Assembly (NCBI GenBank): GCA_900549745.1 | Contig: URPJ01000005.1 | Location: 31,300-95,299, forward strand | Direction of reading: 5' to 3' | Source: an uncultured Collinsella sp. | Lineage (GTDB): Bacteria; Actinomycetota; Coriobacteriia; Coriobacteriales; Coriobacteriaceae | Length of the DNA stretch: 64,000 nucleotides | Shown: positions 32,927-41,498 of the stretch, in pieces | How positions within the stretch are numbered: the first letter of the stretch is position 1 | Layout: the number at the start of each line of letters is the position of its first letter | Made by a program: the position numbers and the translations under genes | Notes under the pieces: model-generated | Told to the model about the DNA's origin: nothing | Database searches by the model: none | The model's input: the letters and a program-made list of their open reading frames with translations, nothing else

Positions 32927-34303
32927 ATGGCAGAAGAAGTAACCGCTGCCGTGGAGGAGGAGCGCGAGCTCGCCTCCCAACCGATTCCCGGTCTGGTGCG
33001 TAAGTACACCATCGTCACCGGCCAGGGCATGCTCGCCCAGATCATCATGGTGGTCCTTGAGGGCCTCGTGATGGGTTGGGGCCTAGGTGCCCACGGCCTG
33101 GCATGTGTCTCGATCATTATGTCGGTCGAGTACATCAACCTGGCCTTTGGCAACCTGTTTGGCACCGGCGTGCCCGCCGTGGTGGGCAACCTTTTGGGTG
33201 CCGGCGACATCAAGGGCGCAAGCAAGGCTTTTAGCCAGGGCTTTTGGCTCACCACGATCGTGAGTGTGCTGCTTGCTGTGGTGATGGCAGTGTTTACCGA
33301 GCCCATCTGCACATTCTTTGGCGCCACGCCCGACATCATGGCCGATACCGTTGCCGGCGTGCGCACCTTCGCCGTGCTGCTGCCGCTCACGGTCATTGGC
33401 CAGATGATCACCGCTGTGATGCGTGTGGACGAGAAGGTTCAGATCCAGGCCAACCTCATGACCGTTTCGGCCATCGTCGCCATCTGTTGGCTCGCGCTTT
33501 CCACGTTTGTGCTCAAGTTTGGCGTTATGGGCGCCGGCGTGTACTACGGGCTTTCCATCGGTATCTGGGCCATCGGTATCTTCTGGTTCATCGGGGGCAA
33601 AAAGTCCCAGCTCCAGATTAGCCTGGCCGACCTTAAGCTCGACCTCGCCATCTGCGGCCAGATCTTCAAGATCGGCTTCCCGTTCTTCCTGGTCCAGGGT
33701 GCGACCTTTATCTTTAATACCGTTGCCAACTCGCTTTTGGGTTCGCTCGGCGGCGACATGGGCTCGCTCTACATCGCAGCCTTTGGCGTGATCAACGGCT
33801 ACATCCTCTACATTACCATGATGGTTGCCCAGTGCTTCTCCTACGGTCTGCAGCCCATCGCTGCCTTCAACGCCGGCGCAAAGGCTTGGGCACGCCTTAA
33901 GGAGACGCTCTCCTGCACGCTTAAGTACCAGGTTGTGACGCTGGCGCTGGTCACCGTCGCGCTCTGGCTTGCCGCCACCCCGGTGTGCGCCTTCTTTGCC
34001 GGCAGCGATCCTGCGCTCGTTGAGGTTGCCGCCAACGCCACGCGTACTGTCATCCTGGCTGTTGCCCTGGGCTATCTTGCCATGACCATGTCGATGTATT
34101 TCCAGGCGGTCGAGAAGGTGGGTGTCGCCACGTTTACGGGCCTGCTTCGCTATGTGATCTGCTCGGTGCCGCTTATGTACCTCCTCGGCAACATGATGGG
34201 TGTCGAGGGCGTGTGGATCGCCCTGGTGGTGGCCGATGCCATTACTGGCATCATCTCCATTGCGCTCGCCGCGCACGAGTCCAAGCGCCTTGCCACGCTC
34301 TAG
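32927..34303 (+). CDS. MATE-family efflux transporter
   Basis: The 458-residue protein has about 12 membrane segments in the two-bundle MATE pattern (IVTGQGMLAQIIMVVLEGLVMGWGLG; NLFGTGVPAVVGNLLGAGD). MATE proteins export cations, drugs or metabolites using Na+ or H+ gradients. ATG at 32927 follows AAGGGGAG. It is probably cotranscribed with the amidohydrolase and may export its product; that is inference. A strong terminator follows. Confidence 0.9.
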   Translation: MAEEVTAAVEEERELASQPIPGLVRKYTIVTGQGMLAQIIMVVLEGLVMGWGLGAHGLACVSIIMSVEYINLAFGNLFGTGVPAVVGNLLGAGDIKGASKAFSQGFWLTTIVSVLLAVVMAVFTEPICTFFGATPDIMADTVAGVRTFAVLLPLTVIGQMITAVMRVDEKVQIQANLMTVSAIVAICWLALSTFVLKFGVMGAGVYYGLSIGIWAIGIFWFIGGKKSQLQISLADLKLDLAICGQIFKIGFPFFLVQGATFIFNTVANSLLGSLGGDMGSLYIAAFGVINGYILYITMMVAQCFSYGLQPIAAFNAGAKAWARLKETLSCTLKYQVVTLALVTVALWLAATPVCAFFAGSDPALVEVAANATRTVILAVALGYLAMTMSMYFQAVEKVGVATFTGLLRYVICSVPLMYLLGNMMGVEGVWIALVVADAITGIISIALAAHESKRLATL

Positions 34304-34351
34304 GCTCGGACATGGCTGGCGTACGATAGTCGAACAAGTTAACTCGCCTGC

Positions 34352-34393
34352 AAGCCACCACAATGGGGACAGCCCCCATTGTGGTGGCTTTTG
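34352..34393 (+). terminator. Terminator after the MATE gene
   Basis: A perfect 17-bp stem (AAGCCACCACAATGGGG and complement) with a five-base loop ends in TTTTG. Confidence 0.93.
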
Positions 34394-34445
34394 TTATTTA
34401 GGGTCTGAGATTTCGGCTCTATAAATAATGCTTTTGAACTGGGTT

Positions 34446-34514
34446 ACTATAAGATTATGGTAAACGCTACTATAAGATTATGGAGAATGAAACTATTCGA
34501 TTATGGTAACAGCG
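34446..34514 (+). repeat. Three tandem 23-bp repeats upstream of the second DUF4143 ATPase
   Basis: The units begin ACTATAAGATTATGG (34446 and 34469) and ACTATTCGATTATGG (34492), each exactly 23 bases. Every unit contains a TATAAG or TATTCG stretch that could act as a -10 box. The array ends 17 bases before the chosen start codon. Confidence 0.92.
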
Positions 34515-34531
34515 TAATAAGGGGCGTTGAT

Positions 34532-35701
34532 ATGGCTGAGTTCATTAACAGGGATTTGCATGAGTTGCTCATTCGCATGGCAGGCTGGTTTCCTGTTGTG
34601 TCGTTGACAGGGCCTAGGCAGAGTGGTAAGTCTACGCTGGTTCGGCATGCCTTTCCCGACTATTCCTACGTCACGCTTGAGGACCCTCAAACGAGGCGCG
34701 CGGCCTTGGAGGATCCGGTGAGTTTTATCCGCAACCGAAAGGGCGGACTCATCATCGATGAGGCGCAATACGCCCCGGATTTGTTTTCAATGATCCAGGT
34801 TGTTTCGGATGAGCGGGGAGACGCCGGTCAATACATCCTTACAGGCTCGCAAAACTTTTTGATGATGAAAAGCATCGGGCAGTCTCTTGCCGGGCGAGTC
34901 GGGATCTTAAAATTGCTGCCATTATCGTTTCGAGAAGCGGAGAGGGGCCAGCAGGGGCAGCTGGAAGTGGATTTGTTCGCGCTCGAAGGGGGATACCCTC
35001 GCCTGCGTTCCGCCGGAATGCCGTCCTCGGTTTATTTTCCCAGCTATATCGATACCTATGTTGAGCGCGATGTTGTGGGCTTGCTTGATGTGCGCAATAA
35101 GGCGGAGTTTCATAAGTTTCTGTCCATAATTGCTCAGAGCGTCGGTGCCCTCATCAATATATCCTCGCTTTCTCGAGATACGGGCGTGAGCGTATCGACC
35201 ATTAAAAGCTGGTTGTCCATTCTGGAGCAGAGCTACCTGACGTTTTCGCTGCAGCCCTATTATGCAAATGCCAAGAAGCGTCTAACTAAAACGCCCAAGC
35301 TCTATTTTTACGACACGGGGCTGCTCTGCTACTTGCTCAAAATTGGATCACTGGAGCAACTATTGGAGAGCCCTTATCTGGGGGCCGTTTTCGAAAACCT
35401 CATCGTTTCCGAAACGGCGAAGAGCCATCTCAACGTGGGCGAGAATCCCGAGCTGTATTTCTATAGGGACGACAGCAAGCGTGAAATCGATTTGCTCGAC
35501 TGTACAAACTCAGGGAGTCCCAAGGCTATCGAAATAAAATCATCCAGAACGTATCACGATAAGTACGCCCGCCATCTACAGACTGTATGCGATGAGATCG
35601 ACATTGCAAAAGATGCGCGCTATGTTGTGGCCCGCGTGGACTCAACGTATGAGTCGAAAGACTGTAGTGTGGTTTCGGCGTGTGATTGGCTTTTACGATA
35701 A
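34532..35701 (+). CDS. AAA+ ATPase with DUF4143 domain (second copy)
   Basis: The 389-residue protein has Walker A GPRQSGKST (about residues 27-35), Walker B LIIDEAQ (about 71-78), sensor LTGSQNF and the DUF4143 C terminus with REIDLLDC...IEIKSS, a PD-(D/E)xK-like pattern. ATG at 34532 is the first start after the tandem repeats. The open frame continues upstream to 34457 through the repeats, so a start within them is possible. It is more AT-rich than its neighbours, suggesting recent acquisition. It is only distantly similar to the ATPase at 6038. Confidence 0.87.
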   Translation: MAEFINRDLHELLIRMAGWFPVVSLTGPRQSGKSTLVRHAFPDYSYVTLEDPQTRRAALEDPVSFIRNRKGGLIIDEAQYAPDLFSMIQVVSDERGDAGQYILTGSQNFLMMKSIGQSLAGRVGILKLLPLSFREAERGQQGQLEVDLFALEGGYPRLRSAGMPSSVYFPSYIDTYVERDVVGLLDVRNKAEFHKFLSIIAQSVGALINISSLSRDTGVSVSTIKSWLSILEQSYLTFSLQPYYANAKKRLTKTPKLYFYDTGLLCYLLKIGSLEQLLESPYLGAVFENLIVSETAKSHLNVGENPELYFYRDDSKREIDLLDCTNSGSPKAIEIKSSRTYHDKYARHLQTVCDEIDIAKDARYVVARVDSTYESKDCSVVSACDWLLR

Positions 35702-35785
35702 CAAGCTCGGCGTATTAACGGCTGCCGCGAAGGGAACCGGCCCCCTTTTTGCGGCGGTTTTTGCCTATCTGGTGCGTCTTAGATG

Positions 35786-35906
35786 CAAGTGAGTAGACTT
35801 ATTTGGATATGCCGAGCACATCGCAACAAATACTCAATAAAACCGCAGGTCAGAGCTGTGGCGTTTTGGGGCGTGCTTGACCTCCTGCAAAAAGCCTACT
35901 CACTTG
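35786..35906. repeat. MITE-like element copy B
   Basis: This has the same CAAGTGAGTAG ends as copy A at 21847 and similar interior, and homology continues rightwards to about 36000. The inner GCCGAGCACA arm no longer has a perfect partner. A terminator-like GCCGCGAAGG...TTTTTG hairpin precedes both copies. Both copies lie between convergent genes, each next to the 3' end of a LuxR gene. No gene is seen in 35702-36073. Confidence 0.85.
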
Positions 35907-36041
35907 GTTTTTCTGCTAGAAGACCGCCGCGAGGGAAGGCAGCTCCCTCGCGGCGGCTGACATTTGCCCAGATAAAACCTGCCAAAATAAACCTGTCTAC
36001 TCTTTGAGCCAGAGCCGACACTAATTCAAATGGCGAAATCA

Positions 36042-36071
36042 AAGGGCGTTCTCTGCATGGAGGGCGCCCTT
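36042..36071. terminator. Terminator at the end of the soluble LuxR gene
   Basis: AAGGGCG and CGCCCTT form a seven-base stem with T residues on both sides. It directly follows the stop of the minus-strand gene. Confidence 0.6.
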
Positions 36072-36073
36072 TT

Positions 36074-36877
36074 TTATCGCGGGATGTTTTGCGTGGCAGT
36101 CATGAGGCCCAGGCGGTTGCTGACGCCGAGCTTGCGATAGATGGCGTTGACATGCTTCTTGACGGTTGACTCGCTTATGAATAGCTCGTTTGCCATCTGT
36201 TTGTTCGTTTTGCCGTCGAGCATGAGCCGCATGACTTCGGCTTCGCGCGGTTGGATATTGTGTTCTGTAATGAAAGCATTTAGCTGGTTTGTGTCTTCTG
36301 TCTGGGTGAGTTTAATGCCCCGAGGATAGAGGTTGGCGAGCGCGAGGCTCGCGTGCCGAGCGACTTCGAGCAGGATTGCGAGCTCGGTGTCGGTGAAGTC
36401 TCCGGCCGTGCGTTCACGAAACAGGGTGATGCTTCCTAGCGGGCTGTCGTTGTGCGCGAGCGTGGCCGTACAGCCAAAGTAGACGCCCTGCGGTTCCATC
36501 CATTTGCGATAGATGGGCGTGGCATCGCGTCGCTCGACGTCGACGAGGTCGAGGTCGCGGTAGACGCCGACCTTATGTAAGTCAAAGCTCCATGTTGTAT
36601 AGTCCATCGCGGCGTAGCGGTTGTAGTAGTCGCTCAGTGCGCGGTCGTCCATTCCGCTGCTTGCGGGGTGGACGTAGCGTGGGGCATCACTGCCCGCTGC
36701 CTCGATCAGGTCGAACATGGCGATCCGATGGGGCACGAGCCCTGTCGTTCCCTCGAGGGTCTCCTTTTGCAGCTTATCGACACCGTGTGATGCGTGGATT
36801 GCAAGCGCGAGCTCGTTGAGAGCAGTCCAGGTCGTACTGTCCAACTCAATAGTCTGCTGATTATTGCATGGGGGCAT
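36074..36877 (-). CDS. LuxR-family regulator with GAF-like sensor domain
   Basis: This 267-residue protein has no membrane segments. Residues about 20-190 look like a small-molecule sensor (GAF/autoinducer-binding-like), including MEPQGVYFGCTATLAHNDSPLGSITLFRER. The C terminus is a LuxR HTH (IQPREAEVMRLMLDGKTNKQMANELFISESTVKKHVNAIYRKLGVSNR). ATG at 36877 follows GGAAAGGA. It is divergent from the second agmatine deiminase, which it probably regulates. Confidence 0.88.
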   Translation of the reverse strand: MPPCNNQQTIELDSTTWTALNELALAIHASHGVDKLQKETLEGTTGLVPHRIAMFDLIEAAGSDAPRYVHPASSGMDDRALSDYYNRYAAMDYTTWSFDLHKVGVYRDLDLVDVERRDATPIYRKWMEPQGVYFGCTATLAHNDSPLGSITLFRERTAGDFTDTELAILLEVARHASLALANLYPRGIKLTQTEDTNQLNAFITEHNIQPREAEVMRLMLDGKTNKQMANELFISESTVKKHVNAIYRKLGVSNRLGLMTATQNIPR

Positions 36878-37055
36878 AGGGCATCCTTTCCATTGTGGAA
36901 CCCAGTATGTCATGTTCTCGGCCTGAATAGAACTTTAGGTCAGCGAATGGTATACCGTCGGTCGCTGAAAGGGGCTCGAGGGACCATTGAGAACATCTCG
37001 GTGCGGCCGCATCATGGTCTCGTCAAGCAAAAGCACCGAGATTTAGGAGCTTGAA

Positions 37056-38177
37056 ATGAAGACCATTTACGAGAGCGAGTCTACGCCAAAGAAGGACGGA
37101 TTCTACATGCCCGGCGAGTACGAAGAGCAGGAGCGCACCTGGATTTTGTGGCCGCATCGCTCGGATGTGTGGCGCTGTGGTGCCAAGCCGGCGCAAAAGG
37201 TCTTTACCGAGATTATTAAGACCGTTGCACGTTTTCAGCCCATCACTGTGGGCGTCAACACTGAAGACTTCCCCGCGGTGTGTGAGATCTTCGACGGCGT
37301 TGAGAACGTGCGCGTTATCCACATGGAGTACAACGACAGCTGGATTCGCGACCCCGGCCCGGCGTTTCTTGTCAACGACAAGGGGGACGTGGCACTCTCG
37401 CACTTCCACTTTAATGCTTACGGCGGTTTCATTGACGGCCTGTATTTCCCGTGGGACAAGGACGCTTCCATTGGCCTGCAGGTGGCACAGCTCGAGCAGG
37501 TTAACCGCTATCGTCCCGAGGATTATATCCTCGAGGGTGGCTCGTTTAACTGCGACGGCCAGGGCACCGTGGTGACCACCGAGATGTGCCTGCTCAATGA
37601 GGACCGCAACCCCCAGTACACCAAGGAGCAGATCGAGGAGAAGCTTGCCGAGTACCTGGGCATCGAGAAGGTCATTTGGATCAAGGATGGCATCGACCCG
37701 TTTGAGACCAACGGGCACGTGGACGACGTCGCATGCTTTAGTGCGCCCGGCGAGGTCTGCTGCATGTGGACCGATGATCCCAACCATAAGTTCTACAAGG
37801 AGTGCCAAGAGGCGTATAAGACGCTTTCCGAGACGACGGATGCCCGTGGCCGCAAGCTCAAGATCCACAAGGTGATTATGCCTGCGACCTCGGTATATAT
37901 GACCGAGGAGGAGGCCAGCACGATTGACCCCGTCGAGGGCGTGCTGCCGCGTACCCCCGAGGATGCTTTCGAGCCGAGCTACCTCAACTTCCTGCCCATC
38001 AACGGCGCAGTGCTTGTACCGCAGTTCGGCGATCCCAATGACGCCCAGGCGCTCAAGGATATCCAGGCTGCTTATCCGGACCGTGAAGTCATCGGTATCA
38101 TGACTCGCGAGGTTATCTACGGCGGCGGCAACATCCACTGCATCACCCAGCAGCAGCCCAAGGCGCGCTGTAAATAG
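37056..38177 (+). CDS. aguA: Agmatine deiminase 2
   Basis: The 373-residue protein has the usual AguA length and the same catalytic blocks as the copy at 26386: YILEGGSFNCDGQG, TNGHVDDVACF and Cys362 in GGGNIHCITQQ. It lacks the acidic insertion of copy 1. It is a single-gene transcript with its own terminator and a divergent LuxR gene. Two deiminases in one locus suggest different expression or substrate preference. Confidence 0.95.
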   Translation: MKTIYESESTPKKDGFYMPGEYEEQERTWILWPHRSDVWRCGAKPAQKVFTEIIKTVARFQPITVGVNTEDFPAVCEIFDGVENVRVIHMEYNDSWIRDPGPAFLVNDKGDVALSHFHFNAYGGFIDGLYFPWDKDASIGLQVAQLEQVNRYRPEDYILEGGSFNCDGQGTVVTTEMCLLNEDRNPQYTKEQIEEKLAEYLGIEKVIWIKDGIDPFETNGHVDDVACFSAPGEVCCMWTDDPNHKFYKECQEAYKTLSETTDARGRKLKIHKVIMPATSVYMTEEEASTIDPVEGVLPRTPEDAFEPSYLNFLPINGAVLVPQFGDPNDAQALKDIQAAYPDREVIGIMTREVIYGGGNIHCITQQQPKARCK

Positions 38178-38215
38178 CAGTTCCATGGTGAACAGTGCTT
38201 GATTGTCCGCACGCG

Positions 38216-38250
38216 AAAGTCCGCCGACTTCAATGGTCGGCGGACTTTTT
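38216..38250 (+). terminator. Terminator after agmatine deiminase 2
   Basis: AAAGTCCGCCGAC pairs with GTCGGCGGACTTT, with a short loop and a T run. Confidence 0.93.
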
Positions 38251-38337
38251 GTGTGGTGGTTTCAGCTGAACGGCGGGCCGTGCGGCTTGGGTGTGCGGGC
38301 ACACAATCTGGGGAAACCAAACAGATTGGGGCCTTAT

Positions 38338-38508
38338 ATGATCGACTCGAAGGGAAACGTGCGACCCGAGGGCATGTTTAACAGGGCGTACCTGGCCCCC
38401 GAAGCCCAGCGCGCATACGATACGCTGCTCGAGTGCGTGCTCAACGGGCAGAAGGGTTGCGAGGCTTCGGCGCATGCGGGCATGGATACCATCAAGGCGC
38501 TCGTATAG
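38338..38508 (+). pseudogene. Fragment resembling the N terminus of a transglutaminase-like protein
   Basis: The frame encodes MIDSKGNVRPEGMFNRAYLAPEAQRAYDTLLECVLNGQ and ends after about 56 codons. The pattern resembles the start of secreted transglutaminase-domain proteins but has no catalytic part. No good ribosome-binding site is seen. It abuts a kinase fragment, so it is probably debris from recombination. The family match is tentative. Confidence 0.4.
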
Positions 38509-39079
38509 CTTTACGCTTTCGGATGTGACACATAGGACTGCGTGCGCCGCTCCCGGCTATATTGCCCCCGAGGTGCTTCAACTCATGGAGATAGCCGGCA
38601 TCAGCGATTTCGAGAGCTTGGCAGCGTCCACGAATGCCCCCGTGTTTACGCCACAGACGGATGACTTTGGACTCGCGGTCCATATCTTTAAGATGCTTAA
38701 CCGCGGAATACACCCATACGCTTCTGGTGAGCTGGACTTGGACATATTTGACCTGGACGACGATGACATTCCGCCTGCACCATTGATAAACAGCTGCGTG
38801 TGTAATGGGCACAGCCCGTTTGTGGGGACGTTGGTCGGATACGTTGTCCCAAAGTACGCTCTTGAGCTCGATGATTTTAGCGGCACTATGGGCGAGGCAC
38901 TCCGTCGATCGCTGTATGGCAGGGCGGAGGAGCGTCTTGACGCACGCACATGGGCGCGCCTGCTCAACCGCTATCTATCCGAGACAGTTGTGTGCAAGCG
39001 TGGCCATCTCCACCACTCGTTACAGCACGAATGCCCTTGCTGCCGAGGAGAGCGCGCCTTGTTGACTCGTCTTGGTTGA
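38509..39079 (+). pseudogene. C-terminal fragment of a Ser/Thr protein kinase-like protein
   Basis: An open frame (from 38474) contains SFTLSDVTHRTACAAPGYIAPEV, TDDFGLAVHIFKMLNRGIHPYASG and a Cys-containing tail (CKRGHLHHSLQHECPCC). These match the activation loop, APE motif and C-lobe of bacterial kinase-like proteins of the YegI/COG4248 type. The N-lobe, ATP-binding loop and catalytic HRD region are missing, and the first codons overlap the preceding fragment in another frame. It is a truncated gene and unlikely to be active. Confidence 0.65.
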
Positions 39080-39123
39080 TGGTTTGGGCCGTCTTGTAGA
39101 AAGCCCGTGAGGCGACATGCAAG

Positions 39124-39774
39124 TTAATCCTGCGTGTCGCCTCCGTACATATAGACGATAAATCCGTCGCCGGTGTCCTGGCTGTGATCCTCCAAGATGC
39201 GCTTCATGTTGAGGTGCTCGTAGAACTGCCAGTCGGAGTTGCAGTCGCTCATCAGGAAGAATTTGGTGCACCCGGCTTTGGCGAGTTCGGCGCGCGCAAG
39301 GTCGATGAGCGCACGGCCGAGCCCCTTGCCCTGCCATTCGGGCACGATGATGATCAGGTTGAGCTGGCCTTGGGCATATTCGTTGCCCGTGGCGGCAAAG
39401 CGGTCGGCTGTTGCCTTCTCGCGGCTATCGCCAAAGAGCGAGCCTTCGAGCTTGGCATCGGCGGTCTTTGCCATCTCGGTTGCCTGGACGAACATCTCGT
39501 TGTAGCAGGGCTCCCACGTGGGATTGGTGCGTGGTTTGCCGTCTTCGAAGATACCGATGCAGCAAGCGGCGATGATGCGGCCTTCAGCTTCGGCAACGAG
39601 CGCGATGGGGGAGCGCTGCAGCTGCATGGCGATGTTAAAGCGCGCACAGAAATCGGCGGCTTCGACGTCGCCTCGGTTGCGCAGCGTGTTGCACCACAGC
39701 TGGTTGTAGATGGCGGCGATGCCGGCCAGGTCATCGAGCGTGGCGGCACGCAGAGTTACGTTGTCAAGGCTCAT
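39124..39774 (-). CDS. GNAT-family N-acetyltransferase
   Basis: The 216-residue protein has the GNAT acetyl-CoA motif VPEWQGKGLGRALIDLARAEL (about residues 145-165) and a C-terminal FLMSDCNSDWQFYEHLNM region. The acceptor substrate is unknown. ATG at 39774 follows GGAAGGAG. A hairpin, AGGCGACATGCA/TGCGTGTCGCCT, overlaps its last codons. Confidence 0.88.
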   Translation of the reverse strand: MSLDNVTLRAATLDDLAGIAAIYNQLWCNTLRNRGDVEAADFCARFNIAMQLQRSPIALVAEAEGRIIAACCIGIFEDGKPRTNPTWEPCYNEMFVQATEMAKTADAKLEGSLFGDSREKATADRFAATGNEYAQGQLNLIIIVPEWQGKGLGRALIDLARAELAKAGCTKFFLMSDCNSDWQFYEHLNMKRILEDHSQDTGDGFIVYMYGGDTQD

Positions 39775-39922
39775 GGGGGCTCCTTCCAAGTTGGGTCAGG
39801 CCACCCCTGAGTGTGACATGGACGCAGGACGGCCGCATCGACCATTCGGCAGGCGAGCCTCGAATCCTCGGGGACGGAGGGTCCTAAGAAGGAATGAGGG
39901 CGGATTTTCGGACACTTGCTCG

Positions 39923-39990
39923 ATGAGAGTGGATAATCTCCCACTTTTAGCGCTGGTATAGGCCAAAAACGGGAGATTATCCACTCTCAT
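39923..39990. repeat. 20-bp perfect inverted repeat
   Basis: ATGAGAGTGGATAATCTCCC (39923-39942) is exactly complementary to 39971-39990, with a 28-base loop. It lies in the 476-base gap between the GNAT and DAHP synthase genes. Confidence 0.85.
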
Positions 39991-39993
39991 TCT

Positions 39994-40115
39994 GGGTAGT
40001 CGTTGGGGACGTTCTTAAACGACCAGTCATTAAAGAACGTCCCCAATGACTACCCCAAGGAACATCCCAAACTGCCGGCAGAAAAGGAACGTCCCTAACT
40101 GCCGCATCCGGAGTA
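39994..40115. repeat. GGGGACGTTCTT palindrome and GGCAGTTTGGGA modules
   Basis: GGGTAGTCGTTGGGGACGTT faces its near-complement (ending near 40056). The following 60 bases, on the minus strand, read TGCGGCAGTTAGGGACGTTC and then GCCGGCAGTTTGGGAT, matching the modules at 5943-6014 and 7492-7523 in a different order. Confidence 0.75.
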
Positions 40116-40139
40116 AGACAACGCCGCAGGTAGAGGACG

Positions 40140-40250
40140 GACAGCGAGCGGGCCGCATTTGAGACAAGGTGACGTGAAACGAAAGGGCGCTGACCTTCTG
40201 GTCGCGCCCTTGAAGTTGAACGTCAGATTGTCCAAATGCGGCCCGCGTAA
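40140..40250 (-). ncRNA. Structured 3' element, family I copy 2 (candidate RNA motif)
   Basis: On the minus strand this starts right after the DAHP synthase stop. It folds with P1 GGGCCGCATTTG/CAAATGCGGCCC, P2 GACGT/ACGTC and P3 AAGGGCGC/GCGCCCTT, with the same bulged A and GACC-AGAA-GGTC cap as the copy at 5813. Loop sequences AATCTG, TTCAACTTC, TCGTTTCA, CACCTTG and a trailing CGCTGTC are shared; the helices are not. Confidence 0.6.
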
Positions 40251-41282
40251 CTAAACCCGCTCCGCGATTTCGTGGATGAGGTAGTCGGTCTTTTCCCAGC
40301 CCAGGCACGGGTCGGTGATCGACTTGCCAAAGACACCGCCGTCGACCGGCTGGTTGCCGTCCTCCAGGTAGGACTCGATCATAAAGCCCTTGACCAGCTT
40401 GGAGATGGACTCGTTGCGGCGGCAGCTGTCGAGTACCTCCTTGCAAATGCGATACTGCTCCAGCGGACGCTTGCCCGAGTTGTCGTGGTTGCAGTCGATG
40501 ACCGCCGCCGGATTGGCATAGCCGGCGTGCTCGGTATAGCGCTCAGCCAGACGTTCCAGGTGTTCGTAGTGGTAGTTGGGGTAGGTGCGCCCATCGAGAC
40601 CGATGTAGCCACGCATAACGGCGTGCGCGAGCGGATTGCCGTCGCACTCGACCTCCCAGTTGCGGAAGATGAAGCTCTGGTGCGCCTGGGCGGCGTAAAT
40701 GGAGTTGAGCATAACGGTGGTAGAGCCGGCAGTGGGATTCTTCATGCCGACGGGTACCGAAATGCCGCTCGACACCAGGCGATGCTCCTGGTTTTCGACC
40801 GAGCGTGCGCCCACGGCAACATAGCTCAGCAGGTCAACGAGGTATTGGTAGTTGGACGGATAGAGCATCTCATCGGCGGTAAAGAAGCCGGTCTCCTCGA
40901 TGACGCGCAGGTGCATGTGGCGGATGGCCTTGACGCCCTCGAGCAGGTCGTCGGGAGCCTCGGGGTTGGGGTTGTGCAGAAGACCCTTGTAGCCGGTGCC
41001 CTTGGTGCGCGGCTTATTGGTGTAGACGCGCGGAATGACGATGAGCTTGTCCTTGACCTCCTCGGCGGTCTTGGCCAGTCGGTTCATGTACTCAAGCACC
41101 GAATCCTCGCGGTCGGCAGAGCACGGGCCGATGATGAGCACCTTGCGTGCGTCCTCGCCGGTAAAGACTTTGGCGACCTCGGCGTCAAATGCCTGCTTTT
41201 TGGCGGTAAGCTCGGCAGAAAGTGGCATTTCCTCGCGGATCTCCATGGGGATCGGCAGCCTGCGTTTGAATTCCATGGCCAT
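40251..41282 (-). CDS. 3-deoxy-7-phosphoheptulonate (DAHP) synthase, class I
   Basis: The 343-residue enzyme condenses phosphoenolpyruvate and erythrose 4-phosphate in the first step of aromatic synthesis. Signatures include IGPCSADREDSVLEYMNRL (about residues 50-68), PRVYTNKPRTKGTGYKGL, GARSVENQEHR, and the metal-binding DCNHDNSGK. It matches the AroF/G/H group. Which aromatic amino acid inhibits it cannot be told. ATG at 41282 follows GAGGAG. Confidence 0.95.
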   Translation of the reverse strand: MAMEFKRRLPIPMEIREEMPLSAELTAKKQAFDAEVAKVFTGEDARKVLIIGPCSADREDSVLEYMNRLAKTAEEVKDKLIVIPRVYTNKPRTKGTGYKGLLHNPNPEAPDDLLEGVKAIRHMHLRVIEETGFFTADEMLYPSNYQYLVDLLSYVAVGARSVENQEHRLVSSGISVPVGMKNPTAGSTTVMLNSIYAAQAHQSFIFRNWEVECDGNPLAHAVMRGYIGLDGRTYPNYHYEHLERLAERYTEHAGYANPAAVIDCNHDNSGKRPLEQYRICKEVLDSCRRNESISKLVKGFMIESYLEDGNQPVDGGVFGKSITDPCLGWEKTDYLIHEIAERV

Positions 41283-41379
41283 AGGGGTCTCCTCAATCTA
41301 TAGAAAGAGCAATAAGCGTATTGTCGAATGCTCGGCATTATCCGCTGTCGCACGCTAAAGTGCAACCCCTTGTCACCCC

Positions 41380-41425
41380 GAAACCTACCAAAAAGGGACA
41401 GGTTTATTTTGGTCGGTTTTATCTG
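41380..41425. repeat. Inverted relic of the CCTGCCAAAATAAACCTG hairpin
   Basis: AAACCTACCAAAA and TTTTGGTCGGTTT form a hairpin around ACAGGTTTA. It is the reverse complement of the hairpin that ends the two MITE-like copies (22038-22077 and about 35970-36000). Confidence 0.7.
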
Positions 41426-41498
41426 GGAAAATGTCGGCACTCGCCGGAAGGGGGTCGGCGTACGGCACGCTGGAGCAAGTTGGATCTTCTGCGGCATA

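Noticed and set aside
34446..34514. CRISPR array
   Set aside because: The 23-bp units are contiguous with no spacers and no cas genes are present.
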